A program made the position numbers and the translations under genes. This document shows, piece by piece, positions 32,270-37,422 of a stretch of 37,422 bases of DNA. Each line of letters opens with the position of its first letter. Positions within the stretch are counted from its first letter, which is position 1. Under the pieces are notes generated by a model. That model saw nothing but the letters and a program-made list of their open reading frames with translations, was not told the DNA's origin and ran no database searches. The stretch covers positions 1-37,422 of the forward strand of contig JBBIKG010000025.1 in NCBI GenBank assembly GCA_037445555.1, written 5' to 3'. The stretch comes from JAAYJT01 sp037445555. Lineage in GTDB: Bacteria; Bacteroidota; Bacteroidia; Bacteroidales; JAAYJT01.

Positions 32270-34417
32270 ATGAAATATCTTCTACAATCGGGGGTATTAT
32301 CGGGCATTCTGCTATTTTGCACCCTCTTGATGTCTGCCGAAGGCACCAAGCAGATTATGCCTATCGTATCGTCAAAAGGTCAGTTGTGTCTGGATAAGTC
32401 AAGAAACAATTTTGGTTTTTATGATGCGGCTCCTGAATTCAGATTGCATGTTACAATCGCATCCAACAGCGAGGCCATCCGATTTGGTTTTGGCGATGTG
32501 ATAGGTGGAACCCTCAATTTAACCTCATTGACCTACAGAATTAAAAATCCTAACGGGGTTGTGGTGTATGGGCCCACACCCGTTCCGACATCCGGACCAG
32601 GGTTCATCGCCACCTATAATGAGGCAGTAGTTGGCCCGTTTCCTGCCAGCGGAGGATATAATTACCTGCTTTATCAACCCCTGATGAAAGGCGATTACTA
32701 CTTTGAATTTTATTATCCGCCGGTGAATAATGTTTATTTGGAAAACAACCGCCGTACGCTTAGATATTTTGATATAACCGTGGTGGATGTCAGTGGAGCT
32801 GTTAAAAATGGGAGGGTGTGGTCCAAAGCCTGGCAATTCTGGAGCGAAAATCCAAATGCACCTCCCACCGAGAACAGATTTTACGGAAAGTTGATGGTAC
32901 TGTCGGCTGATAGCATTGTAACCCAGGTAAACTGTAATGGCTTTATCGGCGGGACGTTTTCATTTTCATGCAATTCAACAGGATGCGCAAATACCGGCAG
33001 CCTTTCCTTCGATCGTCGCTCCCGCGACGGCTTTTATACCAATCCTGAATATAAGGTATTCTTAAATGATCCGGACAGTACTCTCTTCCCCACAGCAAAA
33101 ATCACAAGCGGCATCAAGTCGGCAAGTATTACTCCGTTGTGCGAAACCGGCGGGGCGCTCATCCACGTAAGCACCATCAAAGATGGAACAGTTAAAGTTC
33201 TCATCGATGTCAACCCGAATCCCGGTCAGGATGCGGAGGATGTCTTCCTGATTGATCATATATCTGCCGCCGAAACCACACCGGGTGCCAATACCATCTG
33301 GTGGAACGGAAACGATGGGCTAGGCAGGCCGGTACTCAATGGCACGGTTGTCAGATTTAATCTTACCTTTTTGAGTGGAATGACCCATTTGCCTATCTAT
33401 GACATTGAATACAACGATAACGGATATCTTGTGGAGCAGGTACGACCCAAAGGCCAGCAGTTGCGAATTTTCTGGGATGATACCAGTTTGTTTGGCGGAA
33501 CTTCTGACACGTTGACCGGGTGCATAATTCCGTCGGGATGCCATTCCTGGATCAATAATTTTGGCAATAACCGAACCTTGAATTCGTGGTGGTTTGTCAC
33601 GTTTGAAACTTATACCAGCGCACCGTTTACCACCAGACGTTCACCCGGCAATATCAATTTCTTTCCTTCGGTCAAACCATGTGTCGGAGCTGCTTCCAAA
33701 ACATTTTCCATCATTCCAGAGGGGAATTCAACATCCTATCGCTGGTCGTATACAGGTTCAGGAGTTACGATAAAGGATAACGGCACCAGTGTCGAACTGA
33801 TATTTGGGTCAAAAACCACACCGGGTTTTCTTAGGGTAAATGGAGTAAACACTTGTGGTGATGGTCCGATGAGCCAACAATGGATTGATTTTGAACCTCT
33901 GCCCAATGTCAGGCTTGAGAACAAGGACATCTGTTATACCCTCCCGGTCTATGTGCTTTCGGGCGGCACACCCGAGGGCGGAACATATTACCTGAACGGG
34001 CTGGAAGCAGACACCATTTTCCCCTATAGAGAACCCTACGGTGTGAAGCAGATTACCTACGTTTACACAGACATTTACACAGGATGCTCGAATGTGGCAA
34101 AGGGATACCTGCATTTGAGCAATTCAACGGAATGTGAAGGATCCATAGAGTTTCCCAATGCATTTTCGCCAAACAACGACGGAAATAACGATTTGTTCAT
34201 GCCGGTATTACATAATATCTATAAGCTGTCGTTGCAGATCTTCAATCGTTACGGACAGATGGTGTACAGCACTGATCATTATACCTCAGGCTGGGATGGC
34301 ACCTTCAAAGGCCAACCCGCCCCAGCCGGTATTTACGCATACGCTATAACGTATTATCCGTCGCTGCGCGAGGATATCTTCAGAATGTACACGGGGGTAG
34401 TGCTGTTGATCCGTTGA
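32270..34417 (+). CDS. Large secreted protein with type IX secretion (gliding-motility type B) C-terminal domain
   Basis: A 715-residue protein. The start is set at the ATG at 32270 because it gives a signal peptide (YLLQSGVLSGILLFCTLLMSAEG); longer starts overlap the methyltransferase gene. The mature protein is beta-rich. It has Ig/PKD-like stretches (around TSYRWSYTGSGVTI and VLSGGTPEGGTYYLNGLEAD) and a segment with paired cysteines. From residue ~626 comes the gliding-motility C-terminal domain: FPNAFSPNNDGNND, then LQIFNRYGQMVYS, GWDGTFKGQPAPAGIYAYAI. This domain sends proteins through the type IX system to the cell surface or medium. No secretion-machinery genes are in view. The ligand or role (adhesin or matrix) is not shown. 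Confidence 0.88.
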   Translation: MKYLLQSGVLSGILLFCTLLMSAEGTKQIMPIVSSKGQLCLDKSRNNFGFYDAAPEFRLHVTIASNSEAIRFGFGDVIGGTLNLTSLTYRIKNPNGVVVYGPTPVPTSGPGFIATYNEAVVGPFPASGGYNYLLYQPLMKGDYYFEFYYPPVNNVYLENNRRTLRYFDITVVDVSGAVKNGRVWSKAWQFWSENPNAPPTENRFYGKLMVLSADSIVTQVNCNGFIGGTFSFSCNSTGCANTGSLSFDRRSRDGFYTNPEYKVFLNDPDSTLFPTAKITSGIKSASITPLCETGGALIHVSTIKDGTVKVLIDVNPNPGQDAEDVFLIDHISAAETTPGANTIWWNGNDGLGRPVLNGTVVRFNLTFLSGMTHLPIYDIEYNDNGYLVEQVRPKGQQLRIFWDDTSLFGGTSDTLTGCIIPSGCHSWINNFGNNRTLNSWWFVTFETYTSAPFTTRRSPGNINFFPSVKPCVGAASKTFSIIPEGNSTSYRWSYTGSGVTIKDNGTSVELIFGSKTTPGFLRVNGVNTCGDGPMSQQWIDFEPLPNVRLENKDICYTLPVYVLSGGTPEGGTYYLNGLEADTIFPYREPYGVKQITYVYTDIYTGCSNVAKGYLHLSNSTECEGSIEFPNAFSPNNDGNNDLFMPVLHNIYKLSLQIFNRYGQMVYSTDHYTSGWDGTFKGQPAPAGIYAYAITYYPSLREDIFRMYTGVVLLIR

Positions 34418-34422
34418 TAGAA

Positions 34423-34443
34423 AAAAGTCCCGGCTTTTCTTTT
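34423..34443 (+). terminator. Weak terminator-like hairpin after the type IX-secreted protein
   Basis: AAAAG (34423-34427) pairs with CTTTT (34434-34438) around a 6-nt loop and is followed by CTTTTG. The stem is short, so this is only a possible terminator. I see no gene between here and 34620. Confidence 0.3.
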
Positions 34444-34620
34444 GCCTCTTTCTTTAGTCCGTCTGGTTGAAGGAGAAGATCTGACTATAATTACTATATC
34501 AACCTGAACATGGACTCCTTCGTTTGAATCGTGGCCACGTATTCCGGAGGTTGCCTTAAAAGCAAGAAAGCGATTAGGTGCTGAGTCTGTTTAAGGCCAT
34601 AAAACCGGATTCAGGCACGC

Positions 34621-34655
34621 AAAAATGGCGGCATATTTTATTTAGGCCGCCATTT
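34621..34655 (-). terminator. Terminator of the LTxxQ lipoprotein gene
   Basis: AAATGGCGGC (34623-34632) and GCCGCCATTT (34646-34655) form a perfect 10-bp stem with a 13-nt loop. On the minus strand the stem runs into TTTTTGCG, a rho-independent terminator about 40 bp after the lipoprotein stop. Confidence 0.8.
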
Positions 34656-34693
34656 CTGAACTATTGACTTCATTAATGTCTGGGAACAATCAC

Positions 34694-35341
34694 CTATCCC
34701 ACCATACACTCCTTAAGAGCGATGAATTGCTCCTGCGTAAGGATGTTGCTGAGCTTGTCAAGGAAAAACTTAAAGTTACCAGAAAACTTACCGGCAAACA
34801 TTTCTTTGACTTTTTTCAGTTCGGCCTGTAGCTGCAGCCTAAGTTCCTTCACCTTCTGTTTAAATACTTCTTCGGTGATCTCGCCGGCTTCCTTCTTTGC
34901 CAGTAAATCCTTGCGTTGCTTCTCGAACCTTGCCTTGAGATCGAGTATCACCTGCTGGTGTCTTTTAATCAGTTCCTGATTGCGAAGCTTGAAGCCGAAC
35001 ATCGCTCTGCGCACTAGTGCTGTTTGGTCATCCGTTAGGGTAAGTTTCTTCAGGCATACAATCATTCTGTGATCGGGTTTGACATTTCTAGCGGATAACA
35101 TTGCATCATCAGCCAGGTATTGTGTGATCATACCCAGGTTAGGAATCTGGAATTCTGCATAAGGGCTGGTTTCGGGCACAACCACTTGCAGGTATTCGTT
35201 ATTGGTGGCCGCCACCATAGCCTTGATGGCCGACTCGACCATAACGTCTTTATTAGTAACAACTTCCTGCTCTTTGTTGCAGGCACTTACAATTAATAAG
35301 CCAGTTAAAAGCGCAAATAACAAGGCACGATAGTTTTTCAT
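34694..35341 (-). CDS. Lipoprotein with LTxxQ motifs, Spy/CpxP-like helical protein
   Basis: A 215-residue lipoprotein from the ATG at 35341. The signal (ALLFALLTGLLIVSAC) ends in a lipobox with Cys21. After residue ~95 the protein is almost all helix. It carries LTDDQ at 102-106 and LTQEQ at 201-205, the paired LTxxQ motifs seen in Spy, CpxP and ZraP-like periplasmic proteins, with a long charged coiled region between (KARFEKQRKDLLAKKEAG). Those proteins chaperone envelope proteins or sense envelope stress. The pattern suggests a similar role, though overall similarity is low and the match rests on two short motifs and helicity. It is divergent from a Cys-rich lipoprotein gene. Confidence 0.7.
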   Translation of the reverse strand: MKNYRALLFALLTGLLIVSACNKEQEVVTNKDVMVESAIKAMVAATNNEYLQVVVPETSPYAEFQIPNLGMITQYLADDAMLSARNVKPDHRMIVCLKKLTLTDDQTALVRRAMFGFKLRNQELIKRHQQVILDLKARFEKQRKDLLAKKEAGEITEEVFKQKVKELRLQLQAELKKVKEMFAGKFSGNFKFFLDKLSNILTQEQFIALKECMVG

Positions 35342-35381
35342 GGATTTTGGTTTTAAATGTTTAGTATCGTGAATAAGCACA

Positions 35382-35389
35382 CAAATATA
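35382..35389 (-). promoter_or_regulatory. -7 element for the LTxxQ lipoprotein
   Basis: CAAATATA reads TATATTTG on the minus strand, a full TAnnTTTG match. TTTA (from TAAA at 35409-35412) lies 19 bp upstream as a near -33 element. Initiation would be near 35375, giving a ~35-nt leader. Confidence 0.55.
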
Positions 35390-35512
35390 ATCAACTCCGA
35401 ATATGTTTTAAACATAATCCACATTTTTTCAAATACTTTCGAAAGAAACCAATTAAGACAAAAAATTAACAATTCATTTACATTTTGGCATCTGACATAT
35501 GAAACTTTTTGA

Positions 35513-35520
35513 TATATTTG
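35513..35520 (+). promoter_or_regulatory. -7 element for the Cys-rich lipoprotein
   Basis: TATATTTG is a full TAnnTTTG match. The nearest TTTG (35484-35487) is 25 bp upstream, slightly beyond the usual spacing. Initiation near 35526 gives a ~33-nt leader to the ATG at 35559. Confidence 0.55.
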
Positions 35521-35558
35521 TCATTCCGTAGAGCAAATCATCCATCAAAACCATTCAA

Positions 35559-36146
35559 ATGAAGACAAGAACCCTGATTTTTCTTTTTGTAACAGGCATC
35601 GCCTTTATGTTGGCTTGCAACAACGAATGTGAAAAGAAATGCTGCCCCTCGAAGCACGCGAAGGAGTGCTGCGAATCAAAATGCCAGAAGAAATGTGAGA
35701 AGAAATGCGACACCACAGCCATGAATGCCTGCGATTCGGCTCACATGAAGAAATGCGAAAAAACCGCGTGCAAATACTTGATGGCCGACTCGCTCATCGG
35801 CATCTGGAACAGCACCTGGAACAGCCGGGATGTGGAAGCCATTAAGAAGCTATTTGCCAAAGACGCTGTGCTGGTTGCCGGCGACTGGAAACTTGAAGGC
35901 ATCCAGTCAATCACCGATGAATGGATCAGCACCAGCGCTCCAACCATTGCCAACCTCTCGACCACAGCCCTGAAAAAAGACGCAAAATGCAAATTTGCCT
36001 TCTCTAGTGGTACCTATACCCACGATGTGCTTAAAGAAAACAAAGTCGACTATCAGGCCAACGGTGTGTATACTATCATCTGGAAGCGCAAATGTGATAA
36101 ATCATGGAAAGTTGAACTTGTAAACATACAAGACCTCACCAAATAG
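35559..36146 (+). CDS. Lipoprotein with Cys-rich segment and SnoaL/NTF2-like (DUF4440-type) domain
   Basis: A 195-residue protein. The signal (LIFLFVTGIAFMLAC) gives a lipid-anchored Cys20. Residues 20-71 contain 12 cysteines including Cys20, in patterns such as ECEKKCC, KECC, KCQKKCEKKC and MKKCEK, interspersed with lysines; this could bind metal ions or form several disulfides. Residues ~75-195 look like a SnoaL/DUF4440 NTF2-like domain: LIGIWNSTWNSRDVEAIKKLFAKDAVLV, then beta strands ending KSWKVELVNIQ. Such domains bind small ligands or act as isomerases, but no catalytic residues stand out. The combination is uncommon to my knowledge. Its promoter faces that of the LTxxQ lipoprotein and a terminator follows. 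Confidence 0.75.
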   Translation: MKTRTLIFLFVTGIAFMLACNNECEKKCCPSKHAKECCESKCQKKCEKKCDTTAMNACDSAHMKKCEKTACKYLMADSLIGIWNSTWNSRDVEAIKKLFAKDAVLVAGDWKLEGIQSITDEWISTSAPTIANLSTTALKKDAKCKFAFSSGTYTHDVLKENKVDYQANGVYTIIWKRKCDKSWKVELVNIQDLTK

Positions 36147-36175
36147 CATCTTGTGATCGCTTTCCTTTGAAAGTC

Positions 36176-36209
36176 AAGCCAGGAATCTTGTGTTTCTGGC
36201 TTTTATTTT
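36176..36209 (+). terminator. Terminator of the Cys-rich lipoprotein gene
   Basis: AAGCCAG (36176-36182) and CTGGCTT (36196-36202) form the stem, extended inward by a G-T and two A-T pairs, with a 7-nt loop and a T-rich tail to 36209. It overlaps the 3' end of the convergent aldolase gene by a few bases. Confidence 0.8.
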
Positions 36210-37090
36210 GTACCGGCGTCATCCAGCAGTCTCAGCACCTCTTTTTTTTCGGAATCCGACAAGGGAAGCAGAGGTTTACGCGGAAGGCCTCCGTGATATC
36301 TAATCTGATCCATGGCATATTTCAGCGCAGCCACACCCAATCGTGAAGTGACAGCAGTATTCAAGGCTATGATCCGCTGCTGAATTATTCTTGCATTTTC
36401 CAGATCGCCGTTACGAAAATTACGATATACATCCAGGCAGAGCTCAGGAGCCACATTGGCCAGTGCCAGTATGCCCCCCACGGCGCCTATGCTCAATGCC
36501 GGAAGAAGGAAACTGGCAGAGCCTGCCAGAAGCTGAAAACCGGAACCTGTCATCCTTCCGATTTCGGTCAATTTAATCAGGTTACCGCCCGAGTCTTTTA
36601 GTCCTATGATGTTTTCGTGTTCTGCGATGCGAGCAAGTGTCAGTGCATCCATGTCCAGCCCTGTATTGGCAGGCATATTATACAGTATGACCGGGATTTC
36701 GGCTGTATCGGCCACCGCCCAGTAGTGTACCAACAATGCGCCTGGGCTCATCTGGCCTTTGAAAAAGAATGGATTGAGCACCACGGCGGCATCGGCACCT
36801 GCGCGTGCAGCAGCCCTGGTCAGGGCTATGGTTTCGCGTGTGGTTTGACAGCCTGTGCCTGCCAGCAATAGCTTTCCGTTGGGCACTGCGTCACGGGCGG
36901 CCTCAAAGACCTTGAGTTTTTCACTATCCGACAGATGTGCATGTTCGCCGTTGGAACCAAGCAACAGAAAGCCCGACAGGTCATGCCGGCTTAGCTGCCG
37001 AATATTATCTTGAAGTTGCCCCAGTGCCAGTTCTTCGTTTTCATAAAAAGGCGTGGGGACGGGTGGGAAAATGCCGGAGAGGTTGAGCAT
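36203..37090 (-). CDS. DapA-family aldolase, most like 4-hydroxy-2-oxoglutarate aldolase (HOGA1-like)
   Basis: A 295-residue class I aldolase from the ATG at 37090 (MLNLSGIFPPVPTPF); a TTG upstream is less likely because the predicted promoter overlaps it. The Schiff-base lysine is Lys165 in IIGLKDSGG, and Tyr137 in ILYNMPANTG is the conserved partner. The loop GSNGE (45-49) replaces the GTTGE/GTTGES motif of true DapA. Together with LLLAGTGC, ADAAVVLNPFFF and FQLLAGSA, it resembles human mitochondrial HOGA1, as I recall it. The likely reaction is cleavage of 4-hydroxy-2-oxoglutarate to pyruvate and glyoxylate, or a related 2-keto acid. No hydroxyproline or lysine-pathway genes are beside it. 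The family is certain; the substrate is inferred. Confidence 0.85.
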   Translation of the reverse strand: MLNLSGIFPPVPTPFYENEELALGQLQDNIRQLSRHDLSGFLLLGSNGEHAHLSDSEKLKVFEAARDAVPNGKLLLAGTGCQTTRETIALTRAAARAGADAAVVLNPFFFKGQMSPGALLVHYWAVADTAEIPVILYNMPANTGLDMDALTLARIAEHENIIGLKDSGGNLIKLTEIGRMTGSGFQLLAGSASFLLPALSIGAVGGILALANVAPELCLDVYRNFRNGDLENARIIQQRIIALNTAVTSRLGVAALKYAMDQIRYHGGLPRKPLLPLSDSEKKEVLRLLDDAGTK

Positions 37091-37124
37091 AGCGATGAGG
37101 ATAAATAGTTTGTCAACTTTCAAA

Positions 37125-37132
37125 CAAACTTA
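37125..37132 (-). promoter_or_regulatory. -7 element for the aldolase gene
   Basis: CAAACTTA reads TAAGTTTG on the minus strand, a full TAnnTTTG match. Initiation near 37119 gives a ~29-nt leader to the ATG at 37090. No clear -33 element is visible. Confidence 0.5.
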
Positions 37133-37195
37133 GCAATGATCTGGATTTGATCATTAATTCAGAAGTTATATTACCAAACTTTTTTTTCTTTTCTC

Positions 37196-37222
37196 TAGAA
37201 TAAAAAAACCGCCTGAGCGGTT
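37196..37222 (-). terminator. Terminator for a minus-strand transcript entering from the right
   Basis: AACCGC (37207-37212) and GCGGTT (37217-37222) pair around the loop CTGA. On the minus strand the stem is followed by a run of seven T residues, so it would end a transcript that passes through the 71-bp repeats. On the plus strand there is no T-run. Confidence 0.7.
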
Positions 37223-37233
37223 ATGAAATCATC

Positions 37234-37422
37234 GCGGATGAAGGGCTACTGACGATGCTGCGCATGTCAGCATCCCATATAGTGTGCGTGTTAAAGGCAG
37301 TTGTGCGGATGAAGGGCTACTGACGATGCTGCGCATGTCAGCATCCCATATAGTGTCTGTGTTAAAGGCAGTTGTGCGGATGAAGGGCTACTGACGATGC
37401 TGCGCATGTCAGCATCCCATAT
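37234..37422. repeat. 71-bp tandem repeat, 2.7 copies visible, continuing past the window
   Basis: Copies start at 37234, 37305 and 37376 and are in register with a 71-bp period; the third is cut by the window edge. Copies 1 and 2 differ at only two adjacent bases (37286-37287 versus 37357-37358); the visible part of copy 3 is identical. Each unit can fold in two overlapping ways: CTGAC-G-ATGC with GCAT-GTCAG (copy 1, 37249-37270), or GATGCTG with CAGCATC (37254-37274). The period is not a multiple of three, so it is not a protein repeat. Confidence 0.9.

Noticed and set aside
37234..37422. The tandem repeats as a CRISPR array
   Set aside because: The whole 71-bp period is repeated, so there are no variable spacers; no cas genes are present.
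37234..37422. The tandem repeats as integron attC sites
   Set aside because: No proper GTTRRRY core is present (the nearest, GTTAAAG, has a purine in the last position), the units are nearly identical, and there is no cassette ORF or integrase.

Overview
The window looks like a chromosomal segment of a member of the Bacteroidota, probably Bacteroidales-like and environmental. The evidence is a type IX secretion (gliding-motility type) C-terminal domain, the Bacteroidetes-type GlmU-like protein, a type B ribosomal protein L31, several promoters of the Bacteroidetes form TTTG-N19-TAnnTTTG, and almost no Shine-Dalgarno sequences. I see no rRNA, tRNA, insertion sequence, prophage or CRISPR array.

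Layout. 1-1116: the 3' end of an FtsX-like ABC permease and a LolA-like outer-membrane lipoprotein-sorting protein. 1259-6035: four tightly packed or overlapping genes of unknown function (a coiled-coil lipoprotein, two secreted proteins and an 883-residue leucine-rich-repeat protein), the best candidate here for an undescribed system. 6224-6424: a small hypothetical gene with a strong terminator. 6575-11901: an XRE/S24 self-cleaving-type repressor divergent from a Y-family DNA polymerase and a DnaE-type polymerase, with two palindromic operator candidates between them; this looks like a damage-inducible mutagenesis cassette. 12237-15893: an NhaD-like antiporter and a MacB-like ABC ATPase/permease pair. 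15965-21753 (minus): a complete seven-gene Mrp Na+/H+ antiporter operon with mrpA last. 21993-26030: two different phosphate transporters, each ending in a PhoU-like domain. 26077-31445 (minus): Lon protease, a GlmU-like protein, L31 and a LuxC-type acyl-CoA reductase. 31531-34417: a methyltransferase and a large type IX-secreted protein. 34694-36146: two divergent lipoproteins, one with LTxxQ motifs and one with a Cys-rich segment plus an NTF2-like domain. 36203-37090 (minus): a DapA-family aldolase resembling 4-hydroxy-2-oxoglutarate aldolase. 37234-37422: a 71-bp tandem repeat that runs off the window.

How the genes relate. The Mrp operon, the adjacent Na+/phosphate symporter and the nearby NhaD-like antiporter suggest a cell that manages Na+ actively. 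Mrp and the Na+/Pi gene are fired by divergent promoters in one short intergenic region. The repressor-polymerase cassette reads as a self-contained replacement for part of a LexA regulon. Starts were moved downstream of the longest reading frame where a signal peptide, family N-terminus or promoter position required it. Family assignments come from motif recognition, not from database searches.
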